Below are positions 35,348 to 47,014 of a stretch of DNA of 64,000 nucleotides, piece by piece (the first letter of the stretch is position 1; each line of letters opens with the position of its first letter). Both the position numbers and the translations under genes were made by a program. The notes below the pieces were generated by a model. The model made no database searches and had not been told where the DNA came from. It was given only the letters and a program-made list of their open reading frames with translations. Source of the DNA: Tretioscincus oriximinensis (taxonomy: Eukaryota; Chordata; Lepidosauria; Squamata; Gymnophthalmidae); contig JAJVDF010000127.1 in NCBI GenBank assembly GCA_022410635.1, positions 124,001 through 188,000 of the forward strand, written 5' to 3'.

Positions 35348-35720
35348 ATTTATTTATTTTATTTATTTATACTTATATGCCACCCTACACTCAAAGGCCT
35401 CATGGTGGCCAACAATAAAAGCAAAAATAGAAAATTGACATGTTAAAACAGTATCAGAAAGAGGAAAGGAAAGCGACATTTCTTCAACCAAAGTTCAGGT
35501 TAGAAATATGTCTTCAAGGATCTTCAAAAAGGATACAGTGATGGTGACTGATCCACCTTGAAGGAGAGACTATTTTATAGTCTAGGGACAAGTGCTGAGA
35601 AGGCCCTGTCATGGGTTCCTACTCCATTTGCTGTTGAAAGGGGTGGTACAACAGAAGGGCCTCCTCTATAGATCTTAAAGCATGAGTAGGTTGATATGAG
35701 AGAAAACATTGCCTCTGAGC
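35348..35720 (-). mobile_element. LINE-A 3' fragment
   Basis: (TTTA)n tail, then tatgccaccctacactcaaa, cttcaaccaaagttcaggtt and agggcctcctctatagatct: antisense 3' UTR, truncated near 35720. Confidence 0.8.
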
Positions 35721-35885
35721 CATTTTAGGCATATCTGCATTATAGACAGCTCCAGCATGGAAGCCAGGAATGAATGTTTTCATGCACAACATATCATTAA
35801 AATATATCATTCTAAAAATGTATCTTTGCTGCCATGGAAACTGCAGTAGTAAGCTGACTGTGGTTAACTGGAGGATGCAGTAGGT

Positions 35886-36185
35886 CAGTGACAGTGAATC
35901 CTTTGAGTTTGGTGTGTGAAAATTCATTTTAAAAAATCCTAGCTTATTTTGGCTGCTGTGTCACATATAGAAATATCCATAATTTTGTGACATTTGTAAC
36001 TCAAGTGTAGGGTATTTATTAAAGAAGCAAAAACAAAAAATATCTTTGGTGACTTTTTGTTGCTGAATTTCATTTCCCCCCCCCATTTTTATCAACTTAA
36101 AAAAAATAAAAATAAAAATTAATTCTTTAAATTTAATCAGAGCTGTGGCATGTCACCTAAAATATCTTGGTGTGTCACCATAATC
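35886..36185. mobile_element. hAT-like MITE, family CAGTGATGGTGAACC (copy 2)
   Basis: The left end agtgacagtgaatcctttga and inner phrases (tttttgttgctgaatttcat, ggcatgtcacctaaaata, ttggtgtgtcacc) match 21.6-21.95 kb. A C run interrupts the middle. Confidence 0.75.
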
Positions 36186-36763
36186 TAAATTGCAGACACA
36201 AGTTACAATCCTGCCCTTATACCTTTTATGGGCCCAGAACTTTGCCCTTTATTGCAGACTAAGGAAGTCATTGGGTAGGTCTTCCTTTGCCTGCATTCAG
36301 CACATGGATGTTAAGTCTCTATTCTGAAGCATAATCTAGAGTAAGGCCTGGTGCAAAAAGGGAATTACTGTGGTTCCTTTAGCACTGATATACTATTTCA
36401 TTTTTGCAGCTCCATGAAATATTAAAGTGCTATATGGATTCTGCAATGGCATCAAGAGTAGTGATTGTTTTGATGTTGCTTCTCAAGTCTCAGTTTTATA
36501 GTGAAATCAGAACCTTAGCAGAAATATCATTGATGACAAATGGAAAATCTCCCAGAGCAATAAGAAATTCATCCGATTAAATAAGTGATTAAGAATGGAC
36601 TTTCCCAATAGATTTCTCATCTTTTCACTTCAAATCCAAATCTTACTAGTGAATGAACTGTTCATGACAATAGCTTGCTCCATTGAATTATCTTGAACTG
36701 AAATCCATTGCAGGAAAAAAATTGCATAGCTTGTCCATTTGTTGATATCTATTATATTATTAA
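36186..36763. other. No gene recognised
   Basis: About 580 bases of unique AT-rich DNA. Confidence 0.45.
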
Positions 36764-36765
36764 TA

Positions 36766-36835
36766 TACTGCTCAAAACAATTAAGGGAACATAACAGTGT
36801 AACACTAAGTGTTCCCTTAATTGTTTTGAGCAGTA
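36766..36835. mobile_element. 70-bp mini-mariner palindrome (copy 3)
   Basis: Same termini as copies 1 and 2, flanked by TA at 36764-36765 and 36836-36837. It lacks an 8-bp segment of the left arm after gggaac, so its hairpin is lopsided. Confidence 0.9.
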
Positions 36836-37083
36836 TATAATAGGAAAATCATATCTTTCTGTAGTTATCAAGTAAAACTATTTTTAAAATTAAAAAAAAT
36901 TACCTCCAAAAAGAAGATTCATAGGTATAGAAATCTGTATCAATTTATTAAAAGGTGTTTAAATATCTCTGTATAAAAACCAAAATCGAATTCGTTTGAT
37001 TGCTGTATCCCTAGATTTACTCGGGCAGGCAAGCATTACCTATCTTATTTCCTCATTTCCTGTTCTCAGTTTCTATTTTTTAG

Positions 37084-37165
37084 GAACAAGAAAACCAAAC
37101 TGATCCTCACAGATGAAGCGATTGTTTTGAATACTGACCCCATCGAAAGCAAGGCTTCTGTTCAA
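37084..37165 (+). CDS. Candidate internal exon of an unidentified host gene
   Basis: A long pyrimidine tract (ttcctgttctcagtttctat, then tttttag) precedes 82 bases that end at a strong donor, caa|gtgagt. Only one frame is open: it starts after one base and gives 27 codons including TKLILTDEAIVLNTDPIE. The other two frames have stops. Two CpGs survive inside, unusual in this AT-rich region. This implies a phase-2 acceptor and a phase-0 donor. I do not recognise the protein. Twenty-seven open codons occur often by chance, so support rests on the paired splice sites and composition. If real, the flanking DNA is intronic on the plus strand. Confidence 0.4.
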
Positions 37166-37789
37166 GTGAGTAATTTTAGAAAAGTCAATAGCAAAAGTCT
37201 AAAACAGAGCCCTGTGAGGATCACTTAAAAACAGCCCCAAACAAAGCACATCCTGACTAGTTACAGTGAAACCCTGGATGAGGACTCAGGAATGAAACTA
37301 TTTCAGTAATGGCGACAAAGGGGAAGAGATTCTCACAATAGGTNAACTGGACTATGAAATGTTTATCTCATGTATCATATGAAAACCCCTGAGACATTGG
37401 CCACTGTGCAGAACAATGCTCTTGAAAAAGGACTCTTTTCTGCAAGAGGAGCTTTCTAATTTTGAATCTTGTTTTAAAAACAGTGATGAAGAGGATTTTG
37501 TTTGTGCTTCACATTTTCTTAAAATTACAGTCTGCCTTTGCTTTTCACTTGTTCAAATTTCCACTTGGTTTCTCTTTCTCTCCTAGGGCTCATCAGTATG
37601 AAATGGAAACAAAATGCCCGTTAACCCTCCCCTTTTATATTTCCTCTGATTCAGGACTGCTTCACATATTTCTTGCTTGTGTAAAGTGGTATGGCTACTG
37701 TTTTTAAAAGTGCAGTTGAAAATATATCAGGTAAATCAGACGAAAAAATCATTTTCAAAATATTTGTATCTTTTTGATCCAACTCAAAG
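37166..37789. other. No gene recognised
   Basis: About 620 bases downstream of the candidate exon. No second convincing exon was found. Confidence 0.45.
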
Positions 37790-37925
37790 GCAGATTTATT
37801 TATTTATTTATTTATTTATTCAGGGATTTATATCCCGCCCTTCACCAAAGATCCCAAGTGGGCTACATAAATTAAAAACATCAAAACACATTAGTTTAAA
37901 GAGAGAGAAAAAATTAAGAACCAGG
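37790..37925 (-). mobile_element. LINE-A-like 3' tail with (TTTA)n
   Basis: (TTTA)n, then ggatttatatcccgcccttc, accaaagatcccaagtgggc: antisense of a LINE-A-type 3' end. Confidence 0.7.
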
Positions 37926-38165
37926 TGATGACAGGGCTGGAAATGGAGTATGCAGACGATAAACAGAAACTGGTACAGGGCCTATCCCCACGGACAATAT
38001 ACAGTGAGTTGGACATGACATTATCTTCTTCCTGCCCCACAGTGTCACACATGTCCAGCATTCCATTCACTAAAAAGGTCCTTTGCGGCATAATAAATAG
38101 CCACTGCATTTTATCCAATTCAACAGCTGGCATTTTGTAAATTCTGAACTAAAGCTCCAGAATTC
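37926..38165. repeat. Possible fold-back and family Z fragments
   Basis: gcctatccccacggacaata with ggacatgacattatc / acacatgtccagc resembles family F. ccaattcaacagctggcatt then ttgtaaattctgaac matches family Z at 56.36 kb. Confidence 0.4.
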
Positions 38166-39285
38166 TGATGCTTCTCAACTTCTAGGTCCCTTTTGAGTTC
38201 TTGAGTTGATGAGACCAGAAAGGAAAATTGGCTTTAACAAGCATGTTCTGCATAGGTTTTGTGAAGACTGTACAAGAGGAAGATGGAGTCCTAGATATTT
38301 GTTTGATGTGCTCTTGTTTCAGATCCTCTTCCTGGTAGCTCCATCTAGTCTTCACAAAGTCTAAAAGTACATGACCCCTTATCCANTACTGACAACACTG
38401 TTCATGTTATGTTAATATGCATTCTTCAAGGTGACAGGCCAAAACAGTTTTAGATGGAATCAACAAAGCTGGGGGATGAAAGTTTCCTGGAGATAACATT
38501 TATAAGACTAGGAACAATGGCAGGCGGGTGAACAGCTTGCATTCACTTTGAAAGGCACGACAAGTGATTCTCTTATTGTAGTGTATGGAGACCTTCAATC
38601 ATGTCCTGCTTCAATGTCTCCATAATATCTGAATAAGTTAGAGGATTTGTCTTGTTAATTCCTAAGATGCTATAAGTCTTCCTTGCTAGCAGTTCTGCTT
38701 CGTTGTTGGTATATGTTATCATATTTATACATAAGACAGTTTATCTTGGTTCATGTTGAGATATAAGAACATTATTTTGCATTTCAAACTGTTTTCTTAT
38801 TAAGAAAAAGACAGTTTCAAAGGGAAAGGGAAATCTAATAATTGCATAATGCAATATGTTAAGGTCAAAATGGAGCAAGCAGTTCACATAAACTATAGGT
38901 TGCATTAATACCATTTCCATTCCATACCAGCAATGTGACTGAAATGATTCACAAATATCACATGACAAGGAACTATAATAAATCAACGTGGCATGTTGGC
39001 TTGCCCATGACTAGGTCAAAGCGTTTATAAATAGCGTTGGGTCAGTGATATAATTAGGCTCTGGCAGGTCATCTTGTCTTTAAGATAATGCCTTCTCTAA
39101 TCTTAGCATGAACAACATTAAAAACATTGTTTTTTAAATATATTTTTCCATTAATAGACTTGTACCTCCTTTTCTCCTCTCTCTATTTATTATTTTGGTT
39201 CATGGAATTTAACAATGAGTTTCTTGCTGCTATAAATACACCTCAACACAGAGAGGGGTAACTCACTGATTTCACTTTTACAAGT
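38166..39285. other. No gene recognised
   Basis: 1.1 kb of unique AT-rich DNA. A phrase agatggagtcctagatatt / gatcctcttcctggtagctc suggests a weak inverted repeat near 38280-38350. Confidence 0.45.
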
Positions 39286-39289
39286 TTGC

Positions 39290-39600
39290 ACTTTTATCCT
39301 TCTCTATACTTGAAGGTCTCAGGGCAGCTAACAATAAAAACAATACAGAATCATCATTAAAAACAAAAGGGAGAGCTGTTTCTTCAACCAAAGATGCATC
39401 TTTGGAGTTTTTCTGAATGAATACAGGGGAGACCGTTCTATGATTTGGGGGCTGCCCTGGATCCTCACTCTCTTTGCTACTGAAAGTGGTGGCACAAGCA
39501 GAAAAAGCACAGCTCTTTCAAGGCCAGTGTAATATGTGTCTGCCCAGTTGTTCCAGTCCAATCCAGCTGACTGAACCAGCTGCAGCTTTGATATCATTAT
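39290..39600 (-). mobile_element. LINE-A 3' fragment
   Basis: cttgaaggtctcagggcagc, then gtttcttcaaccaaagatgc, ctttgctactgaaagtggtg and gaaccagctgcagctttgat. Part of the middle is deleted compared with 11.5-12.2 kb. Confidence 0.75.
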
Positions 39601-39760
39601 ACTCTATTCTGGAAATTATCAGAGTTGTATCTCTCTAAAATGCCTCAAAAATCTGACCTTTTTGACACTGCCAAAATTTTCATTATTTCCAAACTTGACA
39701 ATTGTAATCTTCTTATCTGAGTCCCATCAAAGAGCTTTAGTATTGATCCAGAATGTTTTT

Positions 39761-40265
39761 TAAAATATATATAATTTTTTAATTATTTTAAGATAAACAA
39801 TACAAAACATAACACATAAACGAAGACATCCTAAACCTTCCCCACCCTCAAAACAGACATGAAGGAAAATCATACAGTTAGGAAAACAAGCTCAATTCCA
39901 TATAGGATGTAACGGTATCATAAACAAATTGGTCTTGCCGGAATGGTGCATACAAGATAAACGTTTGCAATTTTAGGATCCATGAATGACGTAATTGTAC
40001 ACCAATATGTATTAATATTTTTTCCAGTATAAGGTCGAATTTCATAAAACTTAATAGATATGTAAGCCATTCTCTTAAGGTCCAAGTTGAAGTGTCTTTC
40101 CATCCCTTTACAATGACCAAATGTGCGGCAAAGATAGAGTATTTAATAAGGTAATAGTCAACGGTAAATTTGAAGGATCGAGTCCACCAAAAATCCAAAA
40201 AGCAGGGTTCAAAGGGACATCAATATTTGTAATCTCTTGCAATTTATGGGCAAGAGAACTTAATT
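39761..40265 (-). mobile_element. L1-like LINE fragment nested in L2
   Basis: A minus-strand frame (39878-40198) contains LIKYSIFAAHLVIVKGWKDT and WTLREWLTYLLSFMKFD, in the style of the L1 ORF2 C-terminus (A-rich helix, WK, tryptophan, hydrophobic helix). The A/T-rich end at about 39761-39800 would be its 3' tail. Confidence 0.5.
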
Positions 40266-40592
40266 CTAGAATAATCTATCAGTCTCAGTTTGACCATATT
40301 ATGCCTCTCCTTATGTCTCTCTATTAGTTTCCTATTCTTTACCAAGTTCATTTCAAGCTCTTGGTCCTGATTTTTAAAGNCCTTCACAACTTTGCTCCTC
40401 CCTACCTTTCTTCTCTTTTTTTATCTATATCAGCCTTCACAAGCTATTTGCTCTGCTCATTTTATTCTCCTTGCCCAGCCTAGGGTGTTCTCCTCATGGT
40501 CCCTTTCCCCTCAAAATTCCTCACCTCTGGAAACATCTCCCTACTCACCTTGACTTTACCTTTTCGCTTACAATTTTCAAATCTCAGATAAA

Positions 40593-41275
40593 GACATAAG
40601 AATATAAGCAGAACTCTGTTGAATTGAGACGGAGCCCATCTAGTCCAGCATTCTGTCTCACACAGTGGCCAACCCATTACACCTGGGCAATCTGGAATAG
40701 AAGAAGGCAAAATCTTCACCTGTTCTCGACTCTCTGGAATACTGCCTATTGCTTCATCCCAGAAGAAGTGTCAAAAGATCCATCCTAGTAGTTGTTTATA
40801 CCCTTGGTTCCCATGAACTGATCTAATCCTGTCTTAAAGCCATCCAAGCTACCAGCTACCACCACCTCTTCTAAAATTAAATTCCAAAGACCGATGACCC
40901 TCTTGGTGAAAAAACACTTTACTTTGTCAGTCCTCATTCTTCTACCGATCAGTTTCAAGGAATGCCCTCTGGTTTCTAATGTTGTGTNATAGAGGAAATA
41001 ATTTTTCTCTAGTCACCTTATCCATCCCATGCTTGATTTTATACTCTTCAGTCAGATCACCTCTGAAACACCATCTTTTGAAGTTGAAGAGGCTCAGACA
41101 TTGCAGCCTGACTTCATAAAGGAGGTGCTCCAGCCCCTTGATCATTCTTGTTATCCTTTTTCCTCACCTTCTTTGGTTCCACGATATCTTTTTGGAGATG
41201 TAGTAACTTGATTTGTACACAATATTTCAAATGTGGCCTCACCACAGATTTATAAAGAGACAGAACAACATTTGC
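40593..41275 (-). mobile_element. CR1 LINE 3' part nested in L2
   Basis: The 3' end is at 40593 (gacataagaatataagcaga), then catctagtccagcattctgt. The minus frame 40942-41145 reads KGLEHLLYEVRLQCLSLFNF and MDKVTREKLFPL, the known CR1 pol C-terminal region. This is the longest CR1 copy in the window. Confidence 0.85.
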
Positions 41276-41395
41276 TGATTTATGTATTATTACTTTGTTA
41301 TTATGGTGTTCGCTTTATTTGTATTTCACATGAATGTTGTACAGCACCATGTACCTTAATGATGCTTTATACATAAATAAATAATGATGATGATG

Positions 41396-42072
41396 ATGTG
41401 CTCTTTCCTATATTACTCAGGTTCCTGTTGTTATTTGCACTACTTGCATGCTAGTAAATGTTTGTGCTGCTTCATCATATGCAGCTTCCTGCTGCAGGTC
41501 TTAATAGTTCAGCAGGTCTGCTAAGAGCCCTTGGAAACTATTGGTTTTATAGCTCTACTCATGTCCCAGTTCCAAAGTTAGAGCAGAGTCTTGACAGAAA
41601 CACCAATTATGTCAACCAGAAATTCCCTCAGGGCCATCAGGTAGATGAATCCATCATTTCCAGTCACAGTGTATGGTGCGAAAGATGGATGCCCCATATC
41701 CTGGATTAAAACTGTATGAGGAATTCTTGGGGGGATGAAAACTGAGGCAGCATTGGGCTTCTCTGTTCATCCACCAGCCTCTCTGTAATGACGCCAGGTC
41801 AACTCTTCATTTACAAGCAAGTCATGGAACAGAGACAGTGTATTTTGGAATGACCTGGCATCTGACAACAGCACCACCAGGTCAACAAGAAGGTTGATAC
41901 AAGACATTTTCACATTCTGAAGGTTAGGAGGCAGAAAAGAAAAAGTAATGACCTTAATATGAACTTTCCTTTTCTGCCATCCATTGCCATATCTCTGTTG
42001 CCTTCAGGAACTGAAATGGGACCCACATTGTTTCCCTCTGTTGTTTGTTTTTTTCTTCACCTAGTCTTATAG
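41396..42072. other. No gene recognised
   Basis: About 680 bases. Starts at the edge of a short (GAT)n run (41384-41399). Confidence 0.45.
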
Positions 42073-42692
42073 GTGTGAACCACTGTGGCACAGCAATTAA
42101 GAGCCCCTGGCGTTTCAGCAGAGATACCAGAGTTTGAAGCTTTGTGATAGCTGTGGAGAGGGGTGCGCACCCCTTACTGGCTTCAGCTCCAGCCATCCCA
42201 GCTATTTATTTATTTAGATCTCAGGGTGGTCAAAAAAGTAAAACATCACTACAAAATTAAAACAGTATAAAACAATATTTAAAAGTAGGGACAGAGATGA
42301 CATTTCTTCAGCCAAAGGCCAGGTAAAAGAGGTGCATCTTCAAGGATCTTTTAAAACCATACAATGATGACGACAGACCTCATCATCTCAAGGGGGACAC
42401 TTTTCCAAAGACAAGGGGCAACCACCAACAAGGCCCTACCCCGGGTTCCCACTCCATTGGCTGTTGAGAGGGGTGGTACAACCAGGAGGATCTCTCCTGC
42501 AGATCTTAAGGCACGGGCAATTGGTATGGGAGAAGACGTTCCTTTATTTGAAAGCAAGAAATTGCAATTAGATAAATGGGACCCAACCCAACATAGTAGA
42601 AAATATGAAATGTACGCCTTTGGGTGAAAAATAGCTTTGAGTCCCTTTGGATGAGAAAAGCGGGTTATAAAAATCCAGTTCTTCTTATAATT
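42073..42692 (+). mobile_element. SINE type A split by a LINE-A insertion
   Basis: The head and early body (accactgtggcacagcaatt, then cagccatcccagctatt) end at 42204. The rest (tatttgaaagcaagaaattg, then gctttgagtccctttggatg and gcgggttataaaaatccag) resumes near 42540. Confidence 0.8.
42205..42540 (-). mobile_element. LINE-A 3' fragment nested in a SINE
   Basis: tttatttatttagatctcag, then cttcagccaaaggccaggt and gaggggtggtacaaccagga. It lacks the usual ataccaccct phrase near its tail. The flanks share a short tattt, a possible target duplication. Confidence 0.8.
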
Positions 42693-43764
42693 CTTTCTGC
42701 TTAGCAAAGTCTCTCTGGCAACAATGGCCTAAACTCTGCATACAAGAAGTGTTTGAGCCTAGTGTGAGCCCAGCACTGGGATCACAAGAGATAAATGCAA
42801 ACTTGATTCACCAACAAACAAATTAATGGCCAAGCTGAAATGCATTTAATTCTCTCTCATGGACCTTGACTTGTCCAGCCACCTTCCTGTTCAAAATACA
42901 GAATTTTCAGCACTTTTGTTTCAGCAGTCCCACCCATAAAGCAATTTCCTATGCTCAGTAACATCCCTTCTTCCAGCAGCCATCAACAACCCAGACAATG
43001 AACAACACATTGCCAGGTTCAGATGAGTGTTATTTACATAACACTTTCCTTAATGGCTTGGAAAGTAGCATATTCCCCTCTTGCCATAAGACTCTTTCCT
43101 GGGATTTAAATTTCTTCAAAAATCCCCATGGTATTTATTTTCCAATGTTAGAATATTTTCCTAGGCTGAGTTGTATTTCAGGGCGTCAGTTGTCTAATGT
43201 TGCACAAGCTGGAATTCTGTTCCCATATTTCACCTAGCAGGTAAAAACATGCCATTAATAAAACCAGGTTTGAAGGGAAAATGTCAAGGCCATGCTTACA
43301 TTGTAGTGTTTATGTTCATTTCTAAAATAAACATCGTGCCAAGGCCATTTTGATTTTGGACCAGAGCCCAAATCCCTATTTATGTTCCTTTATNCCTTTA
43401 ACCTTTCTAGCCAAGGAGCAATGGAAATTCCCTGCCCTTTCTGTAAGGGATCCTGCTACCCTGTAGGCATGCCAAGTCATTGAAAACAGGTGTTTGCAAG
43501 AATAGGTTTGTAAGAACTTGTAGGGTTTCTTTGGGGCCATATTCTTGTATTGGTTATCAATATGGATGAGTTTGTTTTTGTGTTGCAATCGGTGGGGAAT
43601 ATACCCATTTCTAACAGAACTCTGTTTTTATTCTGAATGATGTGGGAAGAATAAAAGAGAGCCTAGAGTGAAGGCCTCCTCTGTTCCATGTTTTGGAATA
43701 GTCACCCCTAAAATATACACTATACTCATTCAGTGTACAAAATCATGCATGGGATGGATAGGGT
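42693..43764. other. No gene recognised
   Basis: About 1.07 kb of unique AT-rich DNA. Confidence 0.5.
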
Positions 43765-44195
43765 GAATAGAGAAAAATGTTTTTTCTATCACACAACACA
43801 AGGACCAGAGGGCATTCCTTGAAACTGATGGGCAGAAAAGTGAGAACAGACAAAGTATTTTTTCACCCAGAGGGTCATCGGCCTGTGGAATTTACTTCCT
43901 GAAGAGGTAGTGGTAGCTAACAGCTTGCATAGTTTCAAGACAGGATTAGACAGGTTTATGGACACCAAGGGTATAAATGGGTATAGGATGGATGTCTGGA
44001 TGCTGCCTCTGGGATGGAGCAACAGGCAGGACTCCTGAAGTACCATTTGCAGGGAGTCATGAACAGGTGCTTATTTTGCTTTCCTCTGTTTAGACTGCCC
44101 AGGTGTATCTGGTGGGCCTCTGAGTGAGACAGAATGCTGGACTTGATGGGCTGTGGCCTGCTCCAGTATGGCTCCTCTTATGTTCTTATGCTTAT
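43765..44195 (+). mobile_element. CR1 LINE 3' end
   Basis: tatcacacaacacaaggacc, ccttgaaactgatgggcaga, gtggaatttacttcctgaag, then tgctggacttgatgggctgt and terminal cttatgttcttatg. Covers the pol C-terminus and the 3' UTR. Confidence 0.85.
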
Positions 44196-44534
44196 TTTAC
44201 AATGTATAGTAAAGCTTTTTTGCATTTACTGTGCATTCACACCTATGCAGGAAGATCAATTCATACTATTCTCATCCATCTTCTGGCTCAGGGAGCAAGG
44301 TGTGTTGATATCACAGACTAGGTCTTCCAGTCTGGACATGCATAGTGTGTTTGCTACATGTGTAGTGCTCCTTGTCCAATCGTGGTGTGTTTGCAGGTGA
44401 AGCATGCTCTGCAGCAATGCCCACACTTTTCTCAGAACATTCTGGAATGCTTCCCCTCCCAATGTGTCAGGAACAGGGGATGGGAATAGCTGGCGACTGG
44501 TGAAGCAGCTGATGGTACAGATGTTCAGGCACTA
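44196..44534. other. No gene recognised
   Basis: About 340 bases of unique-looking DNA. Confidence 0.4.
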
Positions 44535-44790
44535 ATGGTGCAGTCATTAAGGAGAGGTTCTGTGTTGGACATAGAAAAGGGGTGAGCACCTTCTATTAGT
44601 CTGCATTTCTAGCCTCAGCTATTCAAAAACAAGAATGAAAAGAAATTGCAACAGACTGTGACTAGATAAATGGGAACCACCACAGTGTGGTGGGGAAGAC
44701 AGAACGTAAGTCTTTGTGCAAAAAATAACCTTGTAACCTGCTTTGAGTCCCTTCGGGGTATAAAAATGCAGTTCTTCACTTCTTCTACTT
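44535..44790 (+). mobile_element. SINE type A
   Basis: atggtgcagtcattaaggag, gggtgagcaccttctattag, ttgcaacagactgtgactag, then acctgctttgagtcccttcg and ggggtataaaaatgcag with a CTT-rich end. The head is eroded. Confidence 0.8.
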
Positions 44791-44919
44791 CCTGTTGATG
44801 GCTGGGACCTGCCCCCAGTTTAAATACATAAAAGGCCTAAATATGCCTCTGTTCACTCAGGCATTTGGTAACTAATTTAAGCTAGATTCTCTTCACACAT
44901 GTTGTTGTTTTTTAACTGG

Positions 44920-45015
44920 CTTTCTTTCCTCTTTTAATTTAACCATTTTATTTTTTTACTGCCCTGAGATTTTGATATAAGGTGTCAGAAAGTTAAATAA
45001 GTTAAAAAAAATTGC
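44920..45015 (+). mobile_element. LINE-A-like 3' tail
   Basis: ttttactgccctgagatttt, gatataaggtgtcagaaag, ttaaataagttaaaaaaa. Diverged. Confidence 0.5.
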
Positions 45016-46061
45016 AGTAAACTATATTTCCATTAAATTCTTAAAATAGATCCACCCCTTTTTTCTTACTAAACTGTGACTGGGTGCAGATATCATTTAT
45101 TCCACCATGCTTAAATATTCTAGAATAAAACACTGTCTGGGAAGCTTTATTCTGGATGATCTAACTGAAGGAATAAGTAAGTGACATCTGGTGTTTACTT
45201 TCTCACTGTGTGTATCAAATACCAGATGCCAGTAACCGAAGGGCAGTTTGTATTGCTTCAGATGTCACCGCGTTGCCTATCTACAGCTCAAACTATCCAA
45301 TAATTTATACATGACATTCAGTTGGTCAAATTTGCTTAGAATGGCATTCTGCCTTCCATGATTTTTTTTGTTTGTACCAACAGAGAGCAGTGCAAATTAA
45401 TGTAGAAATGATACCTGAACGTGGGATCCAATTTCTGCACAATTTCAACACAAAATTCAGGAATACAGCACTGTGTTGTGAATTATTCTAGTCCCAGATT
45501 TAAATCGGGTAGAAATTCTATGAAGTGCTGATCAAATTCTCACTTTAAGAAGGATGACCAAAGTATCAAAAATAGAATTAGAGTACAAATGGCAGTAAAC
45601 TACTTGGCCAGCTGAGGGGCATGAGTGCCATTTTCTAGGCACCTGGAAGCAAAATTGGCATTCAGATTAAAAAAACAACAACTGGCAAGGACTTTGGAGA
45701 CTGAAAGGTTTTTTGCTGTTTGCTGAACTAGACTGCTATAATGAATGACACTAGGACAGGATTGCCGCTAAGTTCTGTGTCTATGGGGGCAAACGTTGAC
45801 TCTGGCATGCCTCCTGCATGGATTGAAAAGATGCTGTGGCTATTTTGGAAACCCCTTACCGTGTCTTCCACAGCACATGCCTCTTCCATTCCCACCAGCT
45901 GTGACCTTACTTTTGGCCTATGCTACCAACTGCCCTCCGATTGAACGATCCAGCCAAGATAGAGCCTGCAAGAAATGAAATAATAGATCTGGTCACACCT
46001 TTACTGTTTTAAACCTTCCCCAATTAATCTTCAGTTCTGAAGAATGAGCTTAATCCTGAAG
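45016..46061. other. No gene recognised
   Basis: About 1.05 kb, mainly unique AT-rich DNA. Confidence 0.5.
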
Positions 46062-46290
46062 CTGAGCCAGTCTTGTCTGTGGTTAGAGTATTAGACTCTT
46101 ATCTGGAAGCCTCCCTGATTCTGCACTGCTCCATAAAGCCAGCTGGATGACCATGGATTAGTCATAGTTCACTGGAGCTCACTCAGCCCCACCTGCTTCA
46201 CAAGGGATCTGTTGTGAAGAGAAGAACAAGAAGTTTTGTAAGCTGCTTTGATCCCCTTCGGGTCGAGAAATGTGCCATATGGAAACAACC
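46062..46290 (+). mobile_element. SINE type B, near full length
   Basis: agccagtcttgtctgtggtt, agagtattagactcttatct, aaagccagctggatgacc, ctcactcagccccacctgct, then gtaagctgctttgatcccct and cgggtcgagaaatg. The tRNA-like head is followed by a tail resembling type A. Confidence 0.8.
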
Positions 46291-46880
46291 TATGTCTCTG
46301 CAGATGTTTTCCTAAAATATATGAACTGTATCAAGGGATAATTGCAGCTGTATTCCATCTCCATTGGAAGAAGTCTCTTGACCCTTTTTCTCAGACTAAA
46401 CATGATTAGATCTCCAGGCACTTTCACTCCAAGGATTTTCTCCTGCCAAAGACAGTTGGAAAAACAAAATCCAGATTGATTAAATCTAAGATTTATTCTG
46501 ATGCAATTTTACCATTACTGAAAATAAGGTCTCCACCACAGAAAGCCTTTTTACCATGCTATCAGCCCCATGTGTTGGCAGATGTTTAGCCATCCGCCTG
46601 AAATAACCCCTTCTTGTTGTGGAATAGCTTGTGCTCCAAGCCTTCTTCCCTGTGTGTACATGGGAATAGGCCAGCCAATAGGATTGCAGAATTGCTGGTT
46701 GATATGTGCAGTATTATCGTCCTGCTCCTTCATCTTGCTAGCTGCATGTGGATTATAGAGGCAAGATGTGAAGACAATCTGATAAGGGAGCCATAGACAG
46801 CAATTGTAGGCATTAATACCAAACATGAATTCAGATCCTAATGTGCATTTGAGGTTGGATCTGATTGGCTGGTAACTACA
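46291..46880. other. No gene recognised
   Basis: About 590 bases of unique-looking DNA. Confidence 0.45.
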
Positions 46881-46925
46881 AGAACAGAATGCTGGACTAG
46901 ATGAGTTTCTGGTTATAATCTTATA
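46881..46925 (+). mobile_element. CR1 LINE 3' end scrap
   Basis: agaacagaatgctggactag then atgagtttctgg matches the last part of CR1. The mini-mariner follows. Confidence 0.6.
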
Positions 46926-47003
46926 TACTGCTCAAAACAATGAAGGGAACACTGTATGTTAACAGTGTATGTTAAAGTGTTCCCTTAATTGTTTTGAGCA
47001 GTA
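46926..47003. mobile_element. 78-bp mini-mariner palindrome (copy 4)
   Basis: Starts TACTGCTCAAAACAATGAAG, ends with its reverse complement (one mismatch), and is flanked by TA at 46924-46925 and 47004-47005. Confidence 0.9.
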
Positions 47004-47014
47004 TATATGTCCTT

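Larger units (their letters stand above)
39601..41395 (+). mobile_element. L2-like LINE, interrupted twice
   Basis: Three plus-strand parts form one element. 39601-39760 reads like the ISKLDNCN block of L2 pol. 40266-40592 reads as FDHIMPLLMSLYWFPILYQVHFKLL, the HITPVL..LHWLP region. 41276-41395 is the 3' tail (acagcaccatgtacc, then ataaataaataatgatgatg). The frame is decayed. Confidence 0.7.
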
